Assembly (NCBI RefSeq): GCF_905220565.1 | Contig: NC_059416.1 | Location: 4,836,001 to 4,900,000, forward strand | Direction: 5' to 3' | Origin: Melitaea cinxia | Taxonomy: Eukaryota; Arthropoda; Insecta; Lepidoptera; Nymphalidae | DNA length: 64,000 nt | In this document: in pieces, positions 54,367-64,000 of the stretch | Layout: each line of letters starts with the position of its first letter | Position numbering within the stretch: position 1 is the first letter of the stretch | Notes under the pieces: model-generated | Seen by the model: the letters and a program-made list of their open reading frames with translations, nothing else | The model's database searches: none | What the model was told of the DNA's origin: nothing | Translations under genes and position numbers: made by a program

Positions 54367-56380
54367 TTTTTATATGGTTATTGCTCTGCTCTCATTAGTC
54401 ATAGAAAAGTATTTATAAATAATATATAATATATAAATAATAGCTATGCTATAGTCTTAACACTTTTCTTAATTTCTGTCTGCAGTAACAACTGCACGTA
54501 AATACATTTTCAGATCAGTCTAGTAATATCTAAGATTGGCAAATATTATTAATAAATAAAATGATCTAAATTTGTGGTAATACAATAAATTATAGTTGCT
54601 TCGGTTTTTATTTGTGACGGATATTTGAATGAAATTCGACACACGAATAATTATGTTTCGGTCTGGTTGTCGCTAATGTGGATTGCTCCAGCTGTTGCTA
54701 ATGAGTGTATCAATGCTCGTTATGTTGTTAGGCCATTTTTATTACAAATATTATAACTAAAATTTGATAGTAAAATATTTACATTAATTTATTTTAAACA
54801 ATATAATTCGAAAGAGAAAATAAATCGGTTGAATTCATTATTCAAATAATAATTATTCAAGTAATAATCAGTGTGAGTGATTATTCATTGTATTTATTTG
54901 ATTGTGTTATGTATAAAATACGATATATGATATTGGTTTTACTTTATGTACTTAAAACGTTTTTAATTTGACACGATGACAGATCTGTGTTTCAAGTCAA
55001 TTTGCGTTAAAAAACAGATGTTCAACAAACACCTGGATAGTCCTTAGGCTCGTCGAAATATATTACGTTCATCCTTTTTGCCTTTGTCATATTCCTGCAA
55101 TAAAATAGTTGGACAACCTGAATTTTCTTATACAGCCGTGGTATTCTACGGAGAAGTCTATGACAGTCAATATATTCAATACCAGGTGGCGCTGTTTTTC
55201 CTTTTTTGGGTGAGTTTTGACATTGTGTAAGCGATAAAGTTTGCGGTTGGATATGTAAACAGATAAAACCTTGCATTCTTTGTAACTTAACTTTCAAAAG
55301 GTGACCAAGTAATGTGCTGCTATTCGTGGCATTCAATTCGCATGTTTTTAATTAAGTAATGCTCTTAAAATTTATCATATATGGTAAAAAAATGTGTCAT
55401 TCATGGACTCTTATTGATGTAGGTTACATTGAATTAAATTACAATTATAGTTTTGGGTTGTATATTTCTTTATTCAATAATTTAATCAAAAATATACGTT
55501 ACGTAATGACCCAAATGGTATCGATAAAACTCGTAGATATCGATGCCGCATCACTAGTTGAATGTTTAACGGGTCTCCAGCCCTACATAGCGGGCTAGCT
55601 TATATAGGTACCGCTAGACGATACATCAAATGTTAGTGCTTCGGTAGTATCTTATTAAATCTATACGTATGTCGCGATTACGCCATATACGCTTGGAATG
55701 TAGGTGGTAACGGTAAAGTCCTTTATGGTGTACGTTCTTCTCTTAAGATTTATGATACTCTGATACTTGGTATAGATGTAGGCCAATATTATAACTATAA
55801 TTATTATTAATAAATAATATGATGAACTTTAACTATTATTCCTATGTTTATTTATAATTTATTTAATTTTACTATCTTAAATTATTTATTAGTCTTTTTT
55901 TTACTTATATGATAATTATTGTTACTTACTATTTTATAATACAAGCAAAATAATTAAAATAAAGTCAACAAAATATGTGCTAAGAACTAACATTTAAAAT
56001 GCGTAAAACTACAGAAGAAATCTAGTTCAATAATACTATAATAGCATATAAATAGATTGAACAAATATTTATCAAATGCTAATAATTTAAATTAATATGT
56101 TTTTAATAGTTTTATAGCTTTAATGTGTTATTTTTACTTTACAAAAGTTTAACATTATTTTAATTGGGTCTAATTATACAAAATGTTGTCATAAGGAACT
56201 ATACGTATGATAATGGCGGCATTGAGGTAGGTTTTAACGACTATGACAAAGAATTACTTTTATATTATGTAGTTTGTTGGTTTCGTTATAGTTATTTTAC
56301 TTCATTTTAAAATATGTATATAGGTAGTATCAATACTACGATTTTAAAGTCGTTGATGGTCTATCAGTCCATTAATTGAT
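54367..56380. other. AT-rich stretch, one weak open frame
   Basis: No convincing gene. A CTCF-core-like CAGGTGGCGCTG lies at about 55173 inside the frame listed next. Confidence 0.4.
55022..55336 (-). CDS. Uncertain 104-codon frame
   Basis: It starts with a real ATG (55336) and stays open for 104 codons in AT-rich DNA, ending at TGA. The product is basic with no signal peptide, domain or motif I recognise. No poly(A) signal or splice site was tied to it. More likely a chance frame or a piece of an unknown repeat than a gene. Confidence 0.15.
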   Translation of the reverse strand: MNATNSSTLLGHLLKVKLQRMQGFICLHIQPQTLSLTQCQNSPKKGKTAPPGIEYIDCHRLLRRIPRLYKKIQVVQLFYCRNMTKAKRMNVIYFDEPKDYPGVC

Positions 56381-57990
56381 ATTATTTAATTTTAAATAAC
56401 TGTTGGACATCTCACCTGTACCCAGTATCATGCAAGAAGAAATAGAATTTGCTTTGGAAACCCAAAAAAATGATAAAGCTCCTGGACCTGACGGAATAAG
56501 CAACGAAATATTAAAACAAGTAAAACATACAATAATACCTATTCTTAGAGAAATTTTCAATGAGATCATCAACATGGAAATAATTCCACAGCAATGGACT
56601 AAATCTAATATAATCCTTCTGTATAAAAAAGGCGATGAGTACGATATCGGAAATTATCGGCCCATAAGTTTGATGTCCAATCTATATAAAATATTTGCAA
56701 AGATCATACTCAAACGAATGGAAAGAAAACTTGACGAACAACAGCCAATAGAACAGGCAGGTTTTAGGAAAGACTACTCAGTACTTGATCATATCCATGT
56801 TGCTAGACAAATCATTGAGAAATACACGGAACATCAACTTATATACTATTTGGCATTTGTCGACTACAGTAAAGCATTTGACTCGTTGATACATGCAAAC
56901 ATCTGGGAGGCATTAAAAGAACAAGGGATAGAACAGAAATATATAAGACTGATCAGAAACGTATACCAAAATAGCTCAGCGTGCATTCAGCTAGAAAAGA
57001 AAGGAGATTCATTTAAGATTAAAAAAGGAGTAAGACAAGGAGATCCTCTCTCTCCAAAACTTTTCTCCGCTGTTTTAGAAATGATTTTCAGAAAGTTCGA
57101 CTGGGAAAATCTGGGCTTAAACATCGACGGCCGCACGCTAACACACTTAAGATTTGCTGATGATATTGTGTTATTCGCAAAAACGCCAGGTGACCTACAA
57201 ATAATGTTAAACGAATTAGCATATGAGAGTGAAAAAGTAGGACTAAAATTGAATCCCGAGAAAACAAAAGTTATGAGTAATGGATATAAAAGCGGTATAA
57301 ATGTAGGTGAGTCACAAATCAGTTATGTAGACGAATATATATACCTCGGTCAGCTAATATCACCTAATGATAATATAAATAAAGAAATCGAAAGAAGGAT
57401 AGCAAACAGTTGGAAAAGGTATTGGGATCTAAAAGAAGTCATGAAAGACAAAAATGTAGGTATTACAATAAAAAGTAAACTTTTTAATGCCTGTATCTTA
57501 CCAATTTTAATGTATGGAAGCCAAACATGGGCCATAACAAAAAACACAATGGACAGAATTGCTATTTGCCAACGAGCAATGGAGAGAAATATGATAGGAG
57601 TAAAAAAGGGGGAAAGAAAGCGAAATATCGAGATTAGGAAAAAAACCAGGATACAGGACGTCGCCATAAAAATAAAAAAACTAAAATGGAAGTGGTCGGG
57701 ACACACGATTAGAGGAAAGGACAAGTGGAGCAAAATAGTTACACAATGGTACCCAAGGGAAGGTAAAAGAAAAAGAGGTAGACAACAAAAAAGGTGGGAT
57801 GATGATATCAGACAGGTTGTAGGTACAACATGGAGTAGGGTGGCCAGAGAGAGATTAGAATGGAATAGGTTGGAGGAGGCCTTTGTCGATTGGCAAACGG
57901 ACTTACAGAAAATTAAAAAACGTCATATGTGTGAATAATTTTAACATAATTGTAAATTTAATGTCCGAATAAAGGCATTATTTAATTTAA
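56381..57990 (+). mobile_element. RTE-type LINE insertion with target duplication
   Basis: The element proper is about 56401-57976. ATTATTTAATTTTAA (56381-56395) and ATTATTTAATTTAA (57977-57990) flank it with one base difference in length, a target duplication of about 14 bp. The 3' UTR is only about 40 bases (to AATAAAGGC) and lacks a long A tail, as in RTE elements. 5'-truncated: the endonuclease is missing. The insertion sits exactly at the left end of an ACCGACTTC repeat. Confidence 0.85.
56403..57938 (+). CDS. RTE-type reverse transcriptase, 511 codons
   Basis: Open frame without stops, no natural start (first codon TTG after a TAA; truncation artefact). Contains the whole RT core: DKAPGPDGISNEILK (residues 24-38), NYRPISLMSNLYKIFAKII (84-102), motif A FVDYSKAFD (152-160), RQGDPLSPKLF (about 213-223), motif C FADD (251-254) and YLGQLIS. 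The C-terminal region is W-and-basic-rich (WKWSGHTIR, RGRQQKRWDDDI), as in RTE elements of insects. The apurinic endonuclease domain that precedes RT in full-length elements is absent. Codons are AT-rich and Lys/Ile-rich, like the host DNA. Confidence 0.9.
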   Translation: MDISPVPSIMQEEIEFALETQKNDKAPGPDGISNEILKQVKHTIIPILREIFNEIINMEIIPQQWTKSNIILLYKKGDEYDIGNYRPISLMSNLYKIFAKIILKRMERKLDEQQPIEQAGFRKDYSVLDHIHVARQIIEKYTEHQLIYYLAFVDYSKAFDSLIHANIWEALKEQGIEQKYIRLIRNVYQNSSACIQLEKKGDSFKIKKGVRQGDPLSPKLFSAVLEMIFRKFDWENLGLNIDGRTLTHLRFADDIVLFAKTPGDLQIMLNELAYESEKVGLKLNPEKTKVMSNGYKSGINVGESQISYVDEYIYLGQLISPNDNINKEIERRIANSWKRYWDLKEVMKDKNVGITIKSKLFNACILPILMYGSQTWAITKNTMDRIAICQRAMERNMIGVKKGERKRNIEIRKKTRIQDVAIKIKKLKWKWSGHTIRGKDKWSKIVTQWYPREGKRKRGRQQKRWDDDIRQVVGTTWSRVARERLEWNRLEEAFVDWQTDLQKIKKRHMCE

Positions 57991-58036
57991 CCGAGTTCAA
58001 AAAAGAGGAGGTTACTCAATCGACCGTGTATATAAA

Positions 58037-58067
<31 letters not shown>

Positions 58068-58437
58068 TGTATGTTCGGGGATAACTTTGTCATTTATGAA
58101 CCGATTTTGATAATTATTTTTTTGTTGGAAAGGAGATATCCCAGGTGTGGTACCATGATAAGAAAACCAGGATCTTATGATGGGATCTCAGAGAAATCGA
58201 GGGAAACCCTTGAAAATCCGTATAGCTTTTTATTGGGTATACCGATTTTGATGATTTTTAATTTAATCGTAAGCCGATCTTGTGGTAACATTTAAATTTC
58301 ATCGAGATCTGATTACAACTTTTGGAGTAATCTTTGATAATGCGTATTAACTTGACCATTTTTTCGTCTACCTACGTTGTATTACTTCTCGATGTAATTG
58401 AAGTCGGTTTTTTCGTTTGCCAGCAAACACAATTATT
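57986..58437 (+). repeat. ACCGACTTC-type repeat, full-length
   Basis: TTAACCGAGTTCAAAAAAGA (one base changed in the end motif), (TA)n, GTTCGGGGATAACTTTGTCA, then GATGTAATTGAAGTCGGTTT and GCCAGCAAACACAATTA. Begins where the RTE insertion ends. Confidence 0.85.
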
Positions 58438-58774
58438 AAAATTCTATACTTTGATTTCTCGACGAACTAAATAGAGCCATGTTAATTTGAAGTAATTTTT
58501 ATTTTGTGTATTAATTTTTTTAATATCTTATAATCTCGACTATCGAAATCCAAGAATCATAGTTTTAAGACAATGGTATAAAAGGCGGGAATAAGCTTAG
58601 GGGACGCAATTAGATTAGTATGTAGTACATTAATGTTAGTGCTGTACTTGACTAACCATATTGAAAACCTTTAAAACTTATTGAAAAGATTTTCATGCGG
58701 TTTTCATCAATAACCAGAGTGTTTAGGTAATGAGGAAAGTTCTGGTGTGTACATTAAGGTTTTGTGTTAATTGA
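58438..58774. other. AT-rich spacer
   Basis: No gene seen. Confidence 0.4.
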
Positions 58775-58900
58775 TTGATTTTTTTATAGAAGAGGGGGCA
58801 AACAGACAGTTGGCTCACCTGGTGGTAAGTAAAAACAACATCCATAGACACCCGCTACATTATAGGATTAGCGGGCGCGTTGCCAACCTTTCAAATAAGA
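58775..58900 (-). repeat. Zenon-like tail repeat end, antisense
   Basis: GAGGGGGCAAACAGACAGTT, GCTCACCTGGTGGTAAGTAA, ATCCATAGACACCCGCTACA and GCGTTGCCAACC are complements of the TTTGCC / CATCAGGTG / GTCTATGG / GGCAACGC order. Confidence 0.68.
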
Positions 58901-59940
58901 GTATGCTCTTTCTTTGAATTTTACGATGATACCTACTTGTTTAAAAGTTCGGAACGAATCAAGCTACTTAGTTTTTCATTGAAAGCAACGTCTAATCCCT
59001 TTGAGAAGTAACAAGACAGTATATAGTAGAATTATTTCTAATTTGTAGGTCTATAAAAAGTCTACAATATACTAAATTACAATATACTGCCATCTTATAA
59101 AAAATGTGTCACGCACAATTCGGTACACATAAAGCCATTTAGACAGTACAACGTCAATCCTTGTCTAATAAAATACGTAAGTTACCAGTATTTCATGCAA
59201 ATTATGATAATAATCATTTACACCATATAGTTTAAATGAATATATTAGAAGTTATCACTAAATAAAAAAAGGAACGAAAAGGAAGATTTTTATTTAAGGT
59301 TTTCCAATTTTCAGCAATATTTTTATTACTATGAATTTTGGAACATTTTATTTATTTTAACCCTTTTTTTTGACTAACAATGTTAAAAAGGTGGAACAAA
59401 ATGCAGACATTATACCTGGTGGTTACTAAAAGGTTGGATCTAACAAGCAAGTTGCCGGCGGTAATAAGAAATATATACTCATAATGAAACAATAAAATAC
59501 TTTGAGGTAAATAAAAGAACAAAACGAGAAACCTTTGAAAATTTGATCTAATTTTAAAGGTTTTTTTCAGTTTTTTATGGTATAATAAAAGTAAATATTT
59601 CGAAGTATGATTGTTGAGACTCGTGTCTTTTATCCACAGTTCATGATTTCATTCGAATGATCCGCATCTGTATTTGCGGGTATGCTGTTCTTGCGCAGTA
59701 TAAAAATGGAACTTTATCGATTTTTAAGAAGTTGCAATTTTGCATTTAGTTTGTCTTCAATGCATTGCTTAAAGTGATGAGTACTGGAGCAGTTCATAAA
59801 ACAAGGGGGTAAAATAAGGGAAGGAAATACCTAGTATGTATGTATATTGTAAACTTAGATGTATTAAATTCTTATTAATTTTTGTTTTACCCACACATTA
59901 GGGAATTTTAAACAGGCACCGCGGTCGCTTAGGACCGGAT
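58901..59940. other. AT-rich spacer
   Basis: No gene seen. Confidence 0.4.
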
Positions 59941-59951
59941 ATAAAATGATC

Positions 59952-60065
59952 ATATCAAAAATTTCGACCTAACGGGTACATCGTTCCATAGCTGAATTGG
60001 CTAAAGCACCGACACGGCAAGTCGGAGATGCAGATTCGATCCCCGCTGGAACGGATTTTTGATAT
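59952..60065 (+). repeat. tRNA-like fold framed by an inverted repeat
   Basis: The tRNA-like part is 59983-60053. The acceptor GTTCCAT pairs with CTGGAAC (one mismatch), the anticodon stem CCGAC / GTCGG is perfect around ACGGCAA (anticodon GGC, alanine), and TTCGATC forms the T loop. Against a working tRNA: C instead of U before the anticodon, and a broken T stem (GCAGA against CCCGC). ATATCAAAAAT (59952-59962) and ATTTTTGATAT (60055-60065) frame it. Probably a tRNA-derived repeat or pseudogene. Confidence 0.6.
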
Positions 60066-60214
60066 TATATTAATGTTTAGATGAATTAAACTTTACACTT
60101 TTAGACTATTATAGACAATAAAACGCGGTACATAACTATACTAACTAAATGGGGTAAAAAAGCCTAAGATTTGTATGAATTAGCTTACGCAGCGAATTAA
60201 TAGTATAAAGTATG
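60066..60214. other. Short spacer
   Basis: Nothing recognisable. Confidence 0.3.
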
Positions 60215-60465
60215 AACTTCCAATACCACCTTGGAACTTAAAAAGCCGATCGATGGCGGGATAACCATTCAACTGCTGGCTTTGAAATACACGGGCCAAA
60301 GACGGGCAGTAGCGTCTTCGGTGCGACAAAGCCAGCCCAGCGGTCACCAATCCGTCTGCCTAGCGTGGTGACTAAGGGCAAAACACATGAGTTCACGCCA
60401 TTTTTGGTGCGAACTTGGGGAGGCCTATGTCCAGCAGTGGACTGCGACAAGCTGAAGTGAAGTGA
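60215..60465 (+). repeat. (ATG)n-tailed RTE-like repeat, 5'-truncated
   Basis: Starts at CCACCTTGGAACTTAAAAAG, continues to GGCCTATGTCCAGCAGTGGA and ends with GAAGTGAAGTGAAG, i.e. the tail unit is AAGTG-like instead of ATG in this copy. Confidence 0.78.
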
Positions 60466-60639
60466 AGTATGAAGGTGTAATGAAATCATAAAAATGCTCG
60501 CGAATTTTATTTATGAAAATAATTAAAAAGTTTGTTGATTTGTCTAAATTAAGAAGTACCTAACCTGGTAGTGACTTATGACCTGGTAGCGGTGTTAGAA
60601 TTCTAATATTGTAATTGTTACCTGATAGTTTTTCTCAGC

Positions 60640-60916
60640 AGAAGTATAGAAAATTTGCAGCAAAATCTTTTCTTCAAAATTTGGAGCAGCCGGACTGGAG
60701 TATATAACCTTTTTTTTCAGGTATCATTGTACGAATCTCTTGACGAAAGTATCCTTATAAACAAACGTTGATTTGGTCTCATAAATAAAGAAATAAAAAG
60801 CTTGAAGAAGACACTAGCTATATAGTTTTGTGTAAGTAGTGTTGTGTTTCTGTGCTACGGTATTAGCTTACAATCAGGCGGATCTTTTTTGCGATCCTAA
60901 TAGTATACAAAAAAAA
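60640..60916 (+). repeat. Zenon-like tail repeat, decayed
   Basis: TTCAAAATTTGGAGCAGCCG, then after AT-rich filler AGTAGTGTTGTGTTTCTGTG, GCTACGGTATTAGCTTACAA and an A run. Confidence 0.55.
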
Positions 60917-62441
60917 TTTTGTTCCTAGCTTGCGGGTATCTTCTCATCTCAATTTAACATTATTGTAAAATTACAAATCAAAAATGTTTGTAGGGGCCTG
61001 ATTTAATAGGATGGATATTGATATTATTATTATTTTTATTTAAGAATAAATCAATAGCATGGATGGATAATAATATATGCATTGTTTTAATACCATAATG
61101 GTGGCATTTCTTATTAGTTTTTTTAGTGATGTCATTTCGCATATTACGCAATTTTTCTACCGAACTATGACAGAGAGACATTAGTACATCCTACGGCATA
61201 GATATCTCATTGTATCTTCACAAATTTTCATGTCTTTTTTTTCTTTATTGCCATTTTTTTTGTTACATAAGGTCATGTTCTGGATAAAGACGGCGAAATA
61301 TCACTTTATTTAAATTCAACTATCATTTGTAGCTGTGAGATAGTTGTGGCTTGACGTGTGTCTGAGCATTGTGAAATTATGAGCCAGTGTATTGTTAATA
61401 TATCTCACTAATAATAACAGACATTAATTATTAGTCCAAAAGTGTGTGCGTTTATAGGCGAATGTATGTGTGAGTGTGCGTCAATGCATATGTGTGGGTG
61501 TGTGCAGGTATGTGTGTATGTCTCTCTCTGTGTGTGCCTGTGTGTGTGTGTCTGTATTTACTGCTGTGGTTTTCATATATTTGTATAGTTATACCGACTA
61601 AAGACAGTAGAATAGACAGCCAAATGGCTTACAAAATTAAATTATAAACTTAAATATTTTATTTACTTACTTGTAAATAGTGAACAAATTTTAAACCAGT
61701 TGTTTATTTCACTATACGGATTAGCCGATTTTATGGCACAGCATGGCTTGCAAATTGAGTACCCATTTAAAATAAAATATATCCTATGTTACTGTTCGTT
61801 GTTTCAATTCAAATGTTCATTCTTTTTTTTAAACGGTTTTATTTAGCTCACCCCGTTTGTTTTATTTATCTTTGTGTTTACATAGTAATTGTTTTATGGT
61901 ACTTAGTCTTTGTTGTGATATATTTTATAATTTCTTTAATAATGGGCCTCGACTGCATTTATCCCTTGAATATATTAATTATTAGTTCTAAACGTGTATT
62001 TTGAAATTAAATTTTCTGTATAATTTTTTTTACCTATCATTAAATAAGAACCTTTTTCAAGTATTTAGAAATATTAAAAAAAAAATAGTCCAAATTAGTC
62101 CAGCCACACTCGAGTTTGCGCTTAGCAACACATATAGCGACTAATTTTTACTTATGTATATAGAAGATAAATAAAATCTGTGTTATTTAGGAAATAATTT
62201 ATAAGTAGATATTTTAAAAATACAGTACAAGTAATTTCCGGAATGGTCAAAAAGCTTAACAAGGCATAAAAACTGAACGAGGGTTGTCTAGTCTAAAGTT
62301 TGAACCATAAGATGCAATAATTAGTTAATCATATGGAATGTATTCAAAAGCTAAATAAAAAAATAATTAAATTTAATTAAGTTTTTGATTTTAATGCAGT
62401 AATTATCGTTACAATAATTCTACCACAGATTATCCAGAGAA
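60917..62441. other. AT-rich stretch with a TG-rich tract
   Basis: No gene. 61440-61560 is an imperfect (TG)n / TGTGTG tract of about 120 bases. Confidence 0.5.
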
Positions 62442-62520
62442 TACACACACACACACACACACACACATACACACACACACGCCCACACACACGCACGCAC
62501 GCACGCACACACACACACAC
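62442..62520. repeat. (AC)n microsatellite
   Basis: About 80 bases of AC repeats with CGCA variants, ending next to a truncated (ATG)n-tail repeat. The minus-strand open frame over it is only repeat. Confidence 0.9.
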
Positions 62521-62642
62521 TTTACTCTATTGCAGTCCACTGCTGGACATAGGCCTCCACAAGTTCGCACCAAAAATGGCGTGAACTTATGTGTGTTGCC
62601 CAGAGTCACCACGTTGGGCAGGTGGGTTGGTGACCGCAGTTC
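62521..62642 (-). repeat. (ATG)n-tail repeat, 5'-truncated, antisense
   Basis: ACTCTATTGCAGTCCACTGC to GGTGGGTTGGTGACCGCAGT on the plus strand. The usual ATG tail is replaced by the (AC)n tract, and the end is near the truncation point of the copy at 38701. Confidence 0.78.
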
Positions 62643-63885
62643 AGAGAATAAATAATATGCAGAAATTCCGCACTTATTTTTAAAACAAAACTGTCAGTTA
62701 CTATAAATTTTGTCATATCTTACACGAAATACATCACTACTAAATCCACACATCTTTATCCTTTTCTACATCTTAAATTGAATTATAATTCAAGTAACTA
62801 GTTTTTAAATCCCTTTATAAACTTAATATTTATTTTCTGGCAATTGTGTAATTTCTCTTTCTCTCTCATTTATTTTGATGTAATTACGTTATTGATTACA
62901 TATTCAAATAATTGGAAACTTTGAATAGCTACTTGTTAAATAATTTAAAAATTGTTCACACACAGTTAAGGTTCATAAAAAGGTTTAATAAAAAATAATT
63001 TCAGAAGTAATATATAACATCTTTATTATTCACTATAACTATACGATAATTATTACATTGTTTATAACTCGTGTACGCTAGGGTGGGATACTTTCTGGGC
63101 GTTTTCATTACGAAAAGGCGATAGATATCCTTCCTTCCGATAATAACAATTAATTAAAATGTTTCAGTCTTAAATGGCAACACTGAATTAAAATTGCGTT
63201 AAATTTTGTAGACTGCTACTCGCAGTTTTATTAGTTAAAAATATTTCATTCATGTCATATTTGAATAAGAAAGAGTGAAGATAAGAAAGAGCAGAAGAAA
63301 GCATTATTTTATTTACATTTTGTATAAGCATGAAATCAAATTGGTAACTCGAATGGTGCGGAAAATAATAAGAAGCGGAAATCGTATTACTTAACTAATA
63401 ACTACCTATAAATTTTATATATGGTAAATTTTGAAGGTTTCTTATAAAAATATACAGTCCAACAAAGAAAACCATTCAAAAAACCCTTTGCCTCTTTTTG
63501 CTTGTCCATATAATTCTTAACATCTACAGTGTAGACTCTACACATAGTTCGATGCTACTTTATTGACAGAAAATAGAGATTGCCATTTTCACTAAATATT
63601 AAATACATCTTATTTATACTATTAGAATTAAAAAAAAATTAGCTTACTATCTAAAACAATCTATCTTATAGCTGTCAACAAAGCTGCATCAACTTACAAT
63701 TATACATTTTTAAATACAATAATTTATTTAAAATACAAATGCATGAAAGATATGTAAGATTTAGAAAAGTATGTATTCAGTCAAATAGCGCTTAAAACTA
63801 GTGAGTATTGATGAAACAGTGATTGGAGTCTTGAGGAGATGAAGTTGAAAACTGTGATGCGGATGATGTGAAGCGGGGAAAAAAT
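62643..63885 (-). other. Right edge: possible terminal exon of a minus-strand gene
   Basis: On the minus strand TTTCTTTTTTTTTTTCAG (acceptor-like, ending at 63886) is followed at 63885 by CCCCGCTTCACATCATCCGC-type, less AT-rich DNA. AATAAA lies at 63728-63723, so an exon of about 160-180 bases is conceivable. No frame stands out. The remainder, 62643-63700, is AT-rich without recognisable features. Confidence 0.2.
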
Positions 63886-64000
63886 CTGAAAAAAAAAAGA
63901 AAAAATACATAAATATCTTTTTTATGAACTACCTAACTTTTCTTATCACTAGAGATGGAGTTTTTTTTTCTAGACCGTATATTGCAATATATTACTAGCT

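Noticed and set aside
57350..57733. 127-codon minus-strand hydrophobic frame
   Set aside because: Shadow of the RTE reverse transcriptase, whose plus strand has RT motifs.
59983..60053. Functional tRNA-Ala gene
   Set aside because: C at position 33, a broken T stem and an acceptor mismatch argue for a pseudogene or tRNA-derived repeat.
62430..62612. Frame of Cys/Val repeats on the minus strand
   Set aside because: It is the (AC)n microsatellite plus repeat sequence.

Overview
This window looks like intergenic-rich nuclear DNA from a butterfly or moth (Lepidoptera). It is strongly AT-rich, its gene introns are small with GT-AG ends, it carries an insect-specific Osiris gene, and it is packed with non-LTR retrotransposons, tRNA-derived SINEs and Helitron-like elements of kinds I associate with Lepidoptera. 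No species can be named from sequence alone. There is no sign of bacterial operons, CRISPR arrays or viral genes.

Three host genes can be supported. (1) A complete three-exon Osiris-family gene (DUF1676) lies on the minus strand at 3412-2301, with a TATA box near 3490 and a poly(A) signal near 2025. (2) A 253-codon intronless plus-strand frame at 9286-10047 encodes a lysine- and serine-rich coiled-coil protein I do not recognise; it is followed by AATAAA. (3) A secreted leucine-rich-repeat protein of 425 residues lies at 15832-17109, its ATG sitting exactly on a splice acceptor. Weaker candidates are a possible terminal exon at 9017-9186, a possible minus-strand terminal exon near 63885, and an isolated frame at 55336-55022. 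No operon-like or pathway relation among these genes is visible.

The rest is mobile DNA in several layers. LINEs: a young 5'-truncated CR1/Jockey-type insertion with a 54-base A tail (34004-35267); an RTE-type insertion with an open RT frame and about 14-bp target duplications (56401-57976); a 3' fragment near 45 kb; a decayed CR1-type relic antisense at 133-760; and two relics of an element with an R2-like restriction-type endonuclease motif (6121-7155, and antisense at 50290-49990). Short families: an (ATG)n-tailed RTE-like repeat (about ten copies), CR1/Zenon-like 3' tails (about ten), tRNA-derived SINEs, a repeat bounded by ACCGACTTC / GAAGTCGGT (seven copies), and Helitron-like elements ending CTAG. 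Three near-perfect hairpins surround the LRR gene.

Long stretches (22.5-26.5, 28.5-34.0, 47.8-49.9, 54.4-56.4 and 60.9-62.4 kb) are AT-rich with no gene I can support. The most interesting items are the endonuclease-bearing relics, the inverted-terminus repeat of uncertain class, the hairpins beside the LRR gene, a tRNA-like fold framed by inverted repeats, and the datable nested insertions. I did not find a convincing new multi-gene system.
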